Positions 1 to 10,522 of a DNA stretch of 64,000 nt are shown piece after piece. This stretch comes from Amphirosellinia nigrospora (taxonomy: Eukaryota; Ascomycota; Sordariomycetes; Xylariales; Xylariaceae): contig SCHM01000001.1 in NCBI GenBank assembly GCA_004123355.1, positions 12,348,193-12,412,192 of the forward strand. Reading direction: 5' to 3'. The position numbers and the translations under genes were made by a program. The stretch's first letter is position 1, and each line of letters begins with the position of its first letter. The notes beneath the pieces were generated by a model, which was not told the origin of the DNA, ran no database searches, and saw only the letters and a program-made list of their open reading frames with translations.

Positions 1-249
1 TCGCTAGTGCCCGCCATCATCGCGCAGATCAGCGACCTGCGCGAGATCGGCACGCGAAGCGGCGCCCTGCTGTTCGTCGGCTCCCTCGGCTCGCTCACGG
101 GGTCCCCCATCGCCGGCGCCATCGTCACCGCGCAAAAGGGGGATTACCTCGGCCTGAAGCTCTTCAACGGCTTCTCATTACTCGTCGGTTGTATATTCCT
201 GGTAATCGCGCGCGCCGTGCAGGTCAAGTTCAAGCCCGTCAAGATTTAG
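1..249 (+). CDS. MFS monocarboxylate-type transporter, C-terminal end (partial)
   Basis: The frame is open from the window edge and ends at TAG 247-249, so this is only the last 82 codons or so. It reads through PAIIAQISDLREIGTRSG, then two hydrophobic segments (about residues 22-45 and 58-75), and ends in a short basic tail, KFKPVKI. The IAQISDLREIG...G(S/T) pattern followed by a GSPIAGAIV helix is what I know from the last transmembrane helices of fungal MCT-like major facilitator proteins (plasma-membrane symporters of monocarboxylates or related substrates). The coding part is GC-rich and drops to AT-rich flanking DNA straight after the stop. The substrate cannot be inferred from this fragment. 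The 5' part lies outside the window. Confidence 0.8.
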   Translation, partial: SLVPAIIAQISDLREIGTRSGALLFVGSLGSLTGSPIAGAIVTAQKGDYLGLKLFNGFSLLVGCIFLVIARAVQVKFKPVKI

Positions 250-2000
250 GGGCTAACGAGTTCGAACGTAATTAATGACAAAGGCGGGGTTTGGCCGCCA
301 TGGAATTGGGCGATGTGTGTTTTGGGTTTATTTTGCATTTGAGCGGAATCTGCATATCACGATAGAATAGCATACATACCTAGGTAATAGACGCCATCGG
401 TGGCTTTGGTTTTTGCTTTTGCTTTTTGAAAACAGTAACTGGAACTAGTACCGCGCGACATGTCAAAAAATGGTACAATGTTCACGTGCACGCGGGTTTC
501 TTGCCTCCGGCATTCGAGCGATGATTTAAATGACGTTGTACGGGAGTTGCAAAACCAACAGCTCCAGATGAATACGGTCACGATGAGCCGCTAAAATGAT
601 CACCCCGCCACTACCGATAAAGTCACCGTTGTGATGTGCAACCTTGACTCGCAACCACGCTACCGCCATTGTTGTATTACTCGTTGTTTTCATGCTCCTC
701 TTCGGCCCCGTCGCCGAAAGCTCACTCTGCGGCCGGATTGGACGACGGAGACTACAGTTACCGTTGTATCCGATCCTCTTAAGCAACTAGGGAAAGTCTC
801 CGTTGTTTCGTGGCTGATCTCAGTCTCCTAAATGCCGCTTTACTATTCTCGTTCATCCGCCCGGCATCGTATCTATGTTATCGGAGTTGCGGCAGCTGTT
901 ACTGAGTAGCCATACTCCTCCCGGTTTTCATCTCGTGTTGTATACCAGGATGATAGGGAGGTGTGATGCGATAGTGGAAGCCGTAAGATGGTGCAAATAG
1001 GGGTATAAGAAGTAATTGACAGTGAGAAACCCAGGATTTCTATCATTAATGTTTTAAGACAACCGGAGGTGCCTTCCGTATCTCATTCAAGTAAATATTT
1101 TTTGCTCTTTGGGCAGTATTTCACCACAACTGATACCTAGTTCTAGTTAGTAGTTAGTAAGTTCACCGTCCGAACACAACTCGGACATTAGGATTACAAC
1201 AGGGGCATATCACATTATGAGTAAGATCATGATAGCTTGCTAGTATTTTATTCTTGTTTTTGATAATATTCTACTTTACTAAATCTATCATCATGCATAT
1301 GAGCTTTCCAGCCACCAATAATGCACAATAAGGGTATTTTATCGACTTCCTTTGGGAGACGTCGCTACTAATGCGATGGTATCGTCTCGATATCAGCACT
1401 CCCATAATCGCCATGCCAATCGACGGCGCACCGGTGATCGAGCTGGGGTTTACCCCTAAGCTTTTCGTGTAGCATGGTAATTACCATGCCCACACACACC
1501 TCGATCTACTTCGCCGCGTTTATATGTGCGGCACACCACCGACTAGCGATGACGTGTTCCACTAGCCCAATAGATCTAACCTCTTGTCCTAAATCCGAAC
1601 AGGCACATATTGCCTGCCGAGGAGACGTGACAGGGGCGCCCTGCGGATCATCTCCTATAGCTAGGTACGTGATTAACGTGATAGGAGTGTGGTGAGCATT
1701 GCTCCCTTCTAGAGACTTGTTCTCTATAGTCCCTTCATCCAACCTATGCAACGTCGACGCAGATCCAAGTTTCTTGCTGGGTCCGAAATAAAAGAGGCGT
1801 TAAGGGGCCGTCGGAAAGCTCCGCGTATGTCTGAGATAAGTGCATTCACGTGGTCAGGCGTGTTGTAATACTTCGCCCTTCAACCCCTATCCTGGTTTTC
1901 ATAGCCCGCATGTTTGTTTGAGAGCCCAGGTACGAAGAGACGCCCACGCCAGCACCGTGTTTTTTTGTGACCGAATCAACAAGGTTCAACCACCCTTCCA
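250..2000. other. Intergenic, no gene seen
   Basis: About 1.75 kb between the transporter end and the rhodopsin-domain gene. The open frames here are under 95 codons, overlap on both strands and resemble no family I know. No repeat, tRNA or transposon end was recognised. Confidence 0.5.
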
Positions 2001-3500
2001 TCAGATATTGAAAGAAATCCGTTCTTTGCTATTTCGTGTATATTCCGACCCTTCAGACGCCTCAGTGGTGATGTGGATTTCCTGGCGCCTGTATATTCTC
2101 AGCGGCACGTTGTCGTTGTAGTACTTGATGTCCTCCTGGCTCTTCAATGGTTCGAAGCTGGCCGCGAGATCCGCCCCATGAGACCCTCGAGATATGACAG
2201 TATTGTGATTGACACCCTTCGCGTTATGGCCATACGCCGCCCCCAATCCTGCAGGCGAGGCGCTCTTAGATGTGGGTGACCGAGAGAAAGAGGTTAGTTT
2301 AAAGAAGTATCGCAAGGTTGTCCATAAGAAGGGTATGTTCGCCACGATGAGTGCCGTCGAGGATTCGCGGATATACCAGTAAGTCCACTCAGAACCGTAC
2401 GGCTGAGTGAAGCTGTAGAATTTATTTGCGACAGCAGCTCCGATCTAAATATAGTCTCGTGTCAGTTTACGGTGCATCGTTCAAGTCGAATAGATAGAGG
2501 GGTAGATTATAATCCTCTCCTAGCTAGCATAGGAGATCGGAATATTCGTCTTACCGTAAAGAGACCCAGAGCAAAAACGCCACAGAGGACGGCCTTCTTC
2601 CTTGGGGTGACGTTTATCTGTAGGAAAACAGGCATGGGTATGGCGATGATTATCAAATCCGAGGAAATATTCAACACAGCGTTGGTGATCAGGTGGTTTG
2701 TTGCCGCAGAGCATTTGACTGTGGCGATAAAGTTAATATATTTTATCAATGTATAGTATAAACAATATACTAGCTTAATGGCATTCACATACTGCTATTC
2801 GGGGGGACTGCCCAGTACTGGTTGAAAGGTCTACACCAGACGGCAAAGTATAATACCTAGTGCTAATAGTCAGCGGTTCCGTTCGACAACTCTGACTATC
2901 TCGAGTACCGGAGGTATTTGAAATAGCATCTGTCTGGGAGAGAATTTAAGAGCAACTTACTTCCATCAAGATAAAACCGAAGGCCACATAACCTGCAGTA
3001 AGCTTCACGCATAATTTCTGCGCTCTGCTGAATCTTTGGGCTTGTTAGTAAGAGTGATTCATTGTAGGCGAGGTTACTGACGTTAAACGGCTGTACATGA
3101 GCAGTAGGCACGACTTGACCAGCCATATGGTGAGAATTTGCGTCTGCTCGACACCTAAAACAAGTTTGGAGCCCATGGCCCTTCGCGCAACTTCCTCGGA
3201 GTGAGAATGGGTGGATGTGCCGGATCGATAAGATTGCTATCTGTTTGGCGAAGTAGGTTTATAGTGACCATAAAGGCGGTGTTTGACGCCCAAGCTAAAA
3301 GCATCAAGGCATCATCGGCTTGGAACTTCTTGAATGACCCTAACAATACTTTGCGGGATCCACTATATGAATAGAGTAAGTATTAGAGTGAGTGCGTCGA
3401 TAAGAACTTTAGGAAAGAAGGTAGCTTACACTCTTGTAGCTATCACCAGTAATGTGATGCTATACCAAACGGATGACTCCACGGCAAGAGATGGTGCCAT
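2001..3500 (-). CDS. Fungal rhodopsin-domain integral membrane protein, six exons, one frame break
   Basis: I read six exons: 3500-3430, 3362-3082, 3027-2961, 2856-2793, 2718-2555 and 2444-2001. All introns are GT-AG; intron 2 has a TACTAAC-like branch site. The product has family-typical blocks in order: FKKFQADDALMLLAW, LTIWLVKSCLLLMYSRLT, GYVAFGFILME, YFAVWCRPFNQYWAVPP, CSAATNHLITNAVLNISSDL, then a helix and WTYWYIRESSTALIVANIPF. It ends in a hydrophilic tail. These are hallmarks of the fungal rhodopsin-like (seven-helix) domain found in Pezizomycotina membrane proteins of mostly unknown function. One G appears to be missing near 3197 (LTP then EEVARR), which shifts the frame. Adding it makes the exon sum 1092 nt, i.e. 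363 aa plus stop, and joins both halves. Ligand and role are unknown. The exact TM count was not computed. Confidence 0.85.
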
Positions 3501-4502
3501 TGCGATTGAGCTGTTGAACGAACAAGTACAGCGACAATGAAACAATAAGAATCATTCGAGACGTCGGTAGGAGTTATACGTGAAACAAAATAACGCGCTC
3601 TTCGCCCTTCGCCACAATAATAGTCAGTTTATATTCCGTTGTCTCCATACAACGAATCAGTTTCGGGCCCGGCAGATGGATATACTAAGATGAGATAGGT
3701 GTTTGTATTACGAATGCTATATCTTTTGAACCACGGCGATCAGGCGCCCGCTGCGGGCTGTCCGCTTCCTAACAAATCTGACGATGCTGTTGGCTCGCAT
3801 TTATATGGGTAAGACGTCGAATTCTGTTAGCGTTACTGCTAAAATCGGGCGGACATCTTCCTCGTCTCTGCTAAGCACTATCATGAATAATGTCGGGTAA
3901 CTACCTCAATTCTCTCGTGCGAAAGTGGGGTTGCCTTCGTCATGGGCCTCTAGAAAGATATGAAGTCGCATCATTCAGTATTTCAAATGTTAAAAATGCC
4001 AGAGGTCGCTCTAAGCTATTCACTCTTCATTTCAATAGCAACCGAGCGCTGATGTTCAGCTTTGCAACATGTTGGATGGCCAAGCCTTTTAGCAAGGGCA
4101 ACCTGGCTTGAGATTTGCCTAATATGGAAACGAAAAACGTGTTTCGTGTGTAATCGATATCCGTGAGCGTCGCAGTTGATTCGACTCACACCTGATATTA
4201 GTACCAAGCTAGTGTAGAGTCGACACATGGCGAATAGTGGATATTGGACTGAGGTTTTCTAGCCTACTTGGTAGAGAGCATACATACAGTAGTAGGTCTC
4301 ACAGAGCTTCGCCGACTGGAAGGAGGATAGGAAATCATAGTGTATCTGATTCATGGTATATTTAGCATCATCTCCGCTACTGCCGAGGATCCGTAAGCAC
4401 ATAGAACTTCTGTTCGCTATGTCGATAATGGGAGTAGGTAACCAGGACTAGCCAAGGTTTCGTGGCACGTGTATATGCACGAAATAAGCTAACAAGGGGT
4501 TT

Positions 4503-4537
4503 GCGCTTGTCAAAGCATGGTTGTCGTTGACAAGCGC
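4503..4537. repeat. Perfect 11-bp inverted repeat (hairpin)
   Basis: GCGCTTGTCAA at 4503-4513 is the exact reverse complement of TTGACAAGCGC at 4527-4537, with a 13-nt loop. Weaker symmetry continues outward as GGGG upstream and CACCCACCCCC downstream. It lies in gene-free DNA. It could be a relic of short terminal inverted repeats or chance; no coding sequence lies between the arms. Confidence 0.6.
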
Positions 4538-4707
4538 TCACCCACCCCCTGCTTGTTCGTGTATTAGTGTATTACTGTTGTACCCGAGGGATTGGTGACC
4601 CCCAGCTTTGATGCCCATGGCAAGGCAAGGTGTTCTCTCCCCACAAAGAAATCGACCCGTTGACAAAAGTACGCACCGGGGGCAACAATTGCGAGTATTC
4701 GGCAGAC

Positions 4708-4728
4708 TTTTTTTTTTTTTTTTTTTTT
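4708..4728. repeat. T21 homopolymer
   Basis: An uninterrupted run of about 21 T. The true length is unreliable given the homopolymer errors seen elsewhere in the window. It could be a reverse-strand poly-A tail of an old retroposed copy, but no element body was recognised beside it. Confidence 0.7.
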
Positions 4729-6097
4729 CCTTCAGCGATAAGTGTAAGTAAATAGATATGTTTAGATTCCAACTTTGCCTGCAGCAATATTATCTAGGTG
4801 CCTAATTGGACAGCTGGTGTTAAGCTTTCTTATCAAAACCAGGCCTAAATAGGCATCCAAGACCTGTGTTACCTTGATGGTCTTGATGGTCTTGCGCTAC
4901 GACTAGACTGGGTGTCGAACATGAAGCTGATTGGTGTTTCTACGTAGATACGTAATGTGATGGGGGTAGCCATCCGGGTACCTAAGCCAAGAATGTGCTA
5001 CTGTATGTTCTAGAATCGAGATGCTGGAATTCCTATTCGTGCGACAGAAAGCAGCAGCTGGTGACTCTTTATTTGAGTTGTTGCTATGCAGGCCAATGGT
5101 TCAGAAATGTGTACAACTAACTCACCTCACAGATAATCTCCGTGAAAATGCTTTTCAGATTATCAAGTTAACCTAAAGCAAGTAATTGGCTGTTGTTATA
5201 ATCATCCTATATGAATAGATTGATCCTGTCATTCTTGATAACTCTAAGCCAATATTCCTAACGAGCAATAATAGGTATTGAGGGGGTAGATAAGACATGG
5301 CCTTTGGTAACACACGAACAGTTTAAAGCATAAAGTGCGCGGGTAGCTAGTTGTTTCGTGAAACCTACCATGAAGTGGCATGACGCTGTTACTATAGTTC
5401 CGATGTTCCACACGAAAGCCTGGGGCCGAGATAAACCGAGCCAGCCGAACGGTAAGTTAGCGCCAATGAGACGCCTGGGCAGAAGACCTGGGCAAGCACT
5501 AATGAGCTAACACGCCACACCCGAGGCTAACTGTCTAAGTACAACTACTATATATAAAGTGTACAGGTAGACGAAAGCGCTATAACATCATTGGCCTATG
5601 TTCTAAGATTACCTCTCGGATTAAAAATAATTCAAAAGGTTGGGTAAAAGCGAACTTGCTTAAGCTAAAGTGCTTCCGGCCAAATTGGTCCGGATATACT
5701 CTTTACGTGGTGAAGGATCGCGTCAATAGGTATAACGTGTCTGTCTGCTATGCACGCTCGCAGCGTTTGCACTGTGGAAAGTTTTTGCGATCATATAAAT
5801 CAATATAACTATAAACGCTTGGATCGCATTGATGTCAACGTTCGGAAGGACCTCAGGAATGAGCACTGTTGGAAATAGATGATGATTCATCGTTATGATG
5901 CAATGGGACGCTAGTGGACAAAGTGTAGTCTCAATTGTCTCTTAAGAACGAAATTCAATTATCAGCCCTCTACTGTGTATTCTACTAGAAACACAAACTC
6001 ACGTAAGTCATAGCTTTCAACTTGCGAACAAGTCGGATAAGTTATTGGTAAAATAAGAATAAACCTTGGCGAAGCGCTGCGCCGGCTTCTCGAAACG

Positions 6098-6957
6098 ATG
6101 ACTACCGAGCAACCCCAGAAAGGAGACAAAGGTAGGTATAACTAAAACATACATATCCTCTAAAACCAATCGATCTTCCGCCTCAATCAATCGCCTTGCT
6201 CACCGTGGGCATATTTTTAGTCTCGTGGAGTTGGGAGGCGGTGCCCCCGCCGGCACCGTTGCCGAGACGCAAGAAGAGGGCGAAATTGCGATTAAATCAA
6301 AGCGCGGAAATACGATCAAGAAGAACGCATCCCCTGACAACCCAGCCGGCGCATCGAGAGATCTGGGAACGATGTGGTTAAGCGAGCATCGGAGCTGACT
6401 GTAGACGAGAAGGCCGCTGAAAATAAGAATGAGGACGATCACGGCCAAGGTCAAAGGGGCAGCAAGCGCAAGGCCGAGAGCCAAGAAGTTGTGGATGATG
6501 AAGCCGACGAAAAAGGAAAATGAGACGGGAGAAGCTAGTGGCTCAGAACACCAGCATGCGATAAATAAGCAGGGAAAAGAGGTTAGGAAAGGTGGTAAAG
6601 ATGCCAATAAGCGGAAAAACGCGTCAAAACGGAGATGTGAAGGGCAGGGTAGATGATGCGAAGACCTCTAAACAGGATAATCAAGAGGAAGAAACGGAAG
6701 AGAAGGGTAGAGACAGGGAAGACACTGATGAGGAAGAGGAAGAAGAAAACAAAGAGGAGAACGCTCGAAACGAAAAGCCTAAACATGCTAACATCAAGAA
6801 GAAAACTGCGAATATGAAGAAGATCGAAGTTGATCTAAACAAATACAAGGGAAAGAAATCTACCCAATCCAAAAGAAAGGCCAAAAAGGGTCCAGTATCG
6901 CGAGCAGACGACGATCTAGTGAGCGCGCGGACCCGAAGTCATGGCAAGGCGGCTTAG
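6098..6957 (+). CDS. HVA1 TUDOR-domain (hypervirulence-associated family) protein, several frame breaks
   Basis: ATG 6098 begins a short first exon (MTTEQPQKGDK), then an intron at 6132-6220 (GTAGGT...TTTTAG). The second exon resumes with VSWSW and, after a one-base correction in a G run near 6232-6236, GGGAPAGTVAET, EGEIAIKSKRGNTIKKNASP and, after another near 6345, RSGNDVVKRASELTV. This is the TUDOR-like HVA1 domain of small fungal proteins. The name comes from a Cryptococcus gene; biochemical function is not established. The C-terminal half is a Lys/Glu-rich low-complexity tail (for example TDEEEEEENKEEN, KKKTANMKK) ending ARTRSHGKAA and TAG. At least two more shifts (about 6515 and 6600) interrupt the tail. 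Breaks are more frequent here than in neighbours, so true decay is possible, but the intact domain text argues for consensus error. Confidence 0.75.
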
Positions 6958-7372
6958 GATAACTGCTTGCCATGGCAGCTAGGTTGCGCCTTCACAGTGT
7001 GTAGCTTCGAAAGCTTGAAAAGAAGATTAGAAGATTGTAAGATAGTGAGAGTCAATGCAAAGTTTATGTATATTAAAGCCCTTTGCCATTATCGGTTGGC
7101 TATTTAATCTTATTTTATTACGCATTGGCAAATGGTATCGTGTCGCCGCAAACTAGACACTCTTCGACTTATTAGAGTATCATCACCTTACTTATTGGGG
7201 CTTTAGAGATAGTTCCATAGCTAGCTAGACCATTTAAATGCTTCGAGCCTCGAGTGTTTCAGTGGCCATCATTGTTAATTACAATCACTAGTTCTCGGAG
7301 CACCTACTATACATCTATCGCGAGGACGGCGTACAGTCGGACTCTGCAGGCGATTGCTCATCTGCTCATAAC
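6958..7372. other. Intergenic between convergent genes
   Basis: About 415 bp separating the HVA1 gene (+) from the hydratase (-). Both genes end here, so it should hold two 3' untranslated regions. No further feature seen. Confidence 0.5.
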
Positions 7373-8427
7373 CTACCTCCCCTTAAATACAGGCTTCCTT
7401 TTCTCCCTAAAAGCCTCCAGCGCTTCATCTCGGTCCTCGCTATTCACAACCCGTAGATACATCGCATTTTCAGCCTCCTCCCGTGCCCAGCTCACGGCCT
7501 GCAAACCGGCCCTTATCGCAATTGGTCCGCCCTCACAGATCTCGCTCGCAAGCCTCACCGACTCCGCTAGTGCGGCTTGCCGCGCCCTCGTAGGCAATCC
7601 CTTGTCGAGTATTGGCTCCTGATTTTGCCCATCTGTGCCCTGCTCCTCCTCTGGCAGCACCTCGACGAGTCGGTCAGCGATGCCGAGGAAATATGCCTCG
7701 GGCGCGGAAACCCGGCGACCCGTCAACACGAGATCCCTCGCCCGCGGAAGTCCGATCAGGGCGGGGAGTCGGTACGTGCCGCCCGCACCGGGGATGATGC
7801 CCAGCCGTGTCTCGGGCAATCCCACGACGGCGGTCGAGGCCAGCACGCGAAAGTGCGTGCACAATGCGAGTTCCAGGCCACCGCCCAGCGCTAGCGACGA
7901 GATGGCCGATATAGTCGGGATCGGAGGGAAGCGAGCGAGGAGAAGGTGCCGCGAAGGTTGGAGAGGAACTGAGCAGTCCTAGGGAGCAGGATGCGTTAGC
8001 CGCGTCAGGCGCGCCAGATACAGCGGATGCAGCAGTACAAAACTCACTCATCTTGCGTGAAGCCCCTCCTCTCCTTTAAATCCGCGCCGGCGCAGAAACT
8101 CGCGTCGACCGCGCTCGCCAGGACCAGCGCCCTCGTCGGGCCTTCTCATCCACCCCGGCCGCGCCGCCGAAGCGCGGCGGCGCGGGCTTCTCGTCGCCTT
8201 CGGGGTATATTGCGCATGGACGTCGTCGATCTCGGCTCGCAGCGCGGAGAGCAGGGCTTTGGAGATGGCGTTGCGCGCGGACGGGCGGTTCAGCTCGAGC
8301 ACGCGGATGTGGCCTGAGTGGGCGCAGGCAGGTTCACGACGTTGATCAAAGGGCCGGCATCGCTCGAATATGGCCGCACTAGGCGGAATGCCGGCGCAAC
8401 CAGTCGAATCGTCGGTCGAATAGGCAT
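7373..8427 (-). CDS. Mitochondrial enoyl-CoA hydratase/isomerase (AUH, methylglutaconyl-CoA hydratase type)
   Basis: Exons 8427-8048 and 7978-7373, intron GTGAGT...CTAG. The N-terminus MPIRPTIRLVAPAFRLVRPY is basic and non-acidic, as in a mitochondrial targeting peptide. The crotonase fold follows: HIRVLELNRPSARNAIS, then SFCAGADLKERRGF (oxyanion-hole loop), SSLALGGGLELAL, and GLPETRLGIIPGAGGTYRLP with the catalytic Glu. It ends FREKRKPVFKGR. The family hydrates enoyl-CoA esters; AUH-type enzymes act in leucine breakdown (3-methylglutaconyl-CoA), a specific role I infer from resemblance only. Four single-base losses break the frame: in G/C runs near 8320, 8200, 8140 and 7923. Restoring them gives 990 nt (329 aa), normal for the family. 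The gene is markedly GC-rich compared with its surroundings. Confidence 0.88.
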
Positions 8428-9419
8428 GATGAGACTGCTTCGCAATGGAAACTGGCAAAGGTGTGATGGTTCAACAGCTATACTCCATCATACTTAGTTG
8501 CTGTAGGCCTGTGCTAAGCTTTAGATCGGTTATTCGCGGAATTGGAGGGGCATCACCCACCCTCTTTTGCGAAGTTGGAATAGCGCCACCACAGCACTCC
8601 AAGACCACGCGACGACATTAAGCAATTAACCTCCGGCGTCCTTTATCACTATACAGACTACTAACAGTGAAATATTGAGTAGAATTCCTTTCAAAGTTAG
8701 TTGATTCAATCAAGGAGGTAAGTGCATCATACTCTTAGCTAGCTGCCAACCACCGTCTGCTCTGATTTAAGATACTACTCCGCTTTCTATCTACAACGGC
8801 AGAGGCGACTGGCCTCAGGCCACGTGAACCATCTTCAAGCTGCACCTCCAATCTACCTCTTGCTCTAAGCTATCTTTCTAACTTGCCTTGCGACCAGTTC
8901 CGAAGCTAAAGCTGCGATATTATTCGTAGCAAGTTCCCTATAGCCTTCCTCTAAAAGTAAGAAAAAAGATGACGATAAAAATATCCCGTAAGTTTTTTTA
9001 GTTTTATTTCTCACCAAGTATTCTTAGGTTGTAGCTAGCTGCCACAGGTGGGCTGATCAACTGGGTGTCCAGTCATCGTCAAGTGTCTTTCATCATTACC
9101 CTATACATAACATATGAGCTCGTCCTTCAGATTGACCTCCAGTTCGGACTTATCTGGTGAGGGAGAACAAGTCACCTCACCAACTGGTCCAGCACCTCCG
9201 GAAACCTGTGACAGATTGGCCGAGCTGTTCTCACACATACGAGTCTCAACTAACCCACTTCAGGACAATCCCCCAGCTGTAAAGAGAGAGGTGTATGAAC
9301 TAACAACATACCAATTAAATAACACATAATGCTCTCATAATTGTATTATTTAGATGTTATTCTTCTGCTTATACGACCCTATGAAGTAAAGGTTAATATG
9401 TGAATGGCGTTACATCTCT
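8428..9419. other. Intergenic, no gene seen
   Basis: About 1 kb upstream of the hydratase start. A 71-codon frame at 9114-9329 resembles nothing known and is not annotated. No repeat recognised. Confidence 0.45.
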
Positions 9420-9425
9420 CCAGCT

Positions 9426-9450
9426 AAAAAAAAAAAAAAAAAAAAAAAAA
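9426..9450. repeat. A25 homopolymer
   Basis: A run of about 25 A following TCTCCAGCT. It stands at the left edge of the unidentified repeat-bearing segment (9.4-11.3 kb) and may be the tail of a retroposed copy. No target-site duplication was identified, and the length is uncertain. Confidence 0.65.
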
Positions 9451-9569
9451 GGAAAGGTGATAATCATCAAAAATCAGAGATGAGTAGTGCGGAAAATGTG
9501 TGTTAGAAAGGATGGAGGATCCTCTACCCTGCATGTGGGCGACACCCATTTAGTAAGGGAAGGTGGTAC

Positions 9570-9808
9570 TGAGCCTAGGTGTGATGGATCTTGGGCTTGG
9601 TGGATTGGGAATTGATTGGCTGTCTGTACCTGTGCTTGGTCTGCTCCGAATGCCAGAGAGGGATTGCCCAGGGAAGACTGGGGGAATGTCTCTGGGGAAA
9701 GCCGAATCAGGGAAAAGCAGTGGATATGATAGACGATGAAGCCGTTTTGCTCAAGCCGAACCCGGGCAAGACCTCCAATGAGCCTAGGTGTGATGGATCT
9801 TGGGCTTG
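9570..9808. repeat. Direct repeat, 30 bp, two copies 209 bp apart
   Basis: The 30 bases at 9570-9599 and 9779-9808 are identical (core CCTAGGTGTGATGGATCTTG). The 179 bp between them includes a GC-rich frame but no recognised gene. Possible origins are a local duplication, the ends of a small insertion, or repeats of an older element. Confidence 0.8.
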
Positions 9809-9839
9809 AGAGGGCAGACAAAGTAAAGTAATATGTATT

Positions 9840-10522
9840 GGATGGAGAACTAGCAATACGGATGACGTCGCCGAGGTTGAAGATAACGTCGCATATGAAG
9901 TTCCTGGCGGCAACAAGAGATATCTTTTGGTGGACACAAAGATGATGGAAGTCTGGCAAAATAATATGGAAAAGATTCAGAAAAAGGTCGAAGCTGCAGA
10001 GCTAGATAACACTGAATTAAGGAGTATGATGCAGGACATCAGGCGCCAGGGTCAACAGATATACCGCCAAAATGAAGTCTTACTGGATGAGGTGGACTCC
10101 CTACAGAAGAATATCAAGACGATGATAAAAGGAGCTATACGAGACGAAGTGGGAGCCGGAATTCTGGATCGAAAGGTGATGGACGCAGTCAAGATACAGA
10201 GGCAGGATTTCCAGATGACGAAACCGCCGACTGATGCGACAGGTATCTGCAGGTGGGCGGGCGAAGCCCATATAGCCTATCTACTTGGGTGGGGTACGTG
10301 GGCCATCAGCCACACAGCCACATTATCACGCCACAGTACACACTTCATCATGACATAATGTATTTTAGGCCTGCCCCCCATCTACTCCCAGGTCAAATCA
10401 CAGATGCATACCAGAGGGTGAAACAAAACCAGATTTCCATTAACATCCCCACTGCACCAATAATATGTAAAGTAATTGTCCGAATCCTTGCGCGTTTAAT
10501 CATTTCAAAATCACAGAAGTGA
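9840..10522 (+). CDS. Unidentified coding-like segment with coiled-coil character
   Basis: A frame open through 9927-10250 encodes a charged, heptad-like protein: DTKMMEVWQNNMEKIQKKVE, then ELDNTELRSMMQDIRRQGQQ and DEVDSLQKNIKTMIKGAIRD. This amphipathic pattern is unlike random translation and suggests a coiled coil. It can be followed upstream into VAEVEDNVAYEVPGGNKRYL without an ATG. Downstream, a GT...TTTTAG stretch (about 10243-10367) could be an intron leading to PPIYSQVKSQ. I do not recognise the family. Gag-like or structural proteins have similar composition, but nothing here proves a mobile element. Start, end and exon structure are uncertain. Confidence 0.3.
10315..10335. repeat. 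Dispersed repeat, copy 1 (partner at 61180)
   Basis: These 21 bases, beginning CAGCCACATTATC, match 61180-61200 with one mismatch. Weaker similarity continues for about 30 bp (TCATGACATAATGTATTTT here, TCATGGTGAAATGCATTTT there). It lies within or beside a possible intron of the unidentified plus-strand segment. Confidence 0.6.

Larger units (their letters stand above)
3501..6097. other. Intergenic, AT-rich, no gene seen
   Basis: About 2.6 kb without a supportable gene. It contains a short perfect hairpin (4503-4537), a 9-bp tandem duplication (4873-4890) and a T21 run (4708-4728), listed separately. Open frames are short and unconvincing. Confidence 0.5.

Noticed and set aside
2001-8427. 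Interpreting the broken rhodopsin, HVA1 and hydratase genes as a decayed, RIP-affected block
   Set aside because: The breaks are single-base indels rather than the C-to-T changes of RIP, the same pattern continues across the whole window, and the protein motifs are not eroded.
9474-9959. 161-codon minus-strand frame in the repeat-bearing segment
   Set aside because: It runs antisense to the coiled-coil-like frame and through both 30-bp repeat copies, so its repeated peptide (QAQDPSHLGS) is just the DNA repeat. No domain seen.
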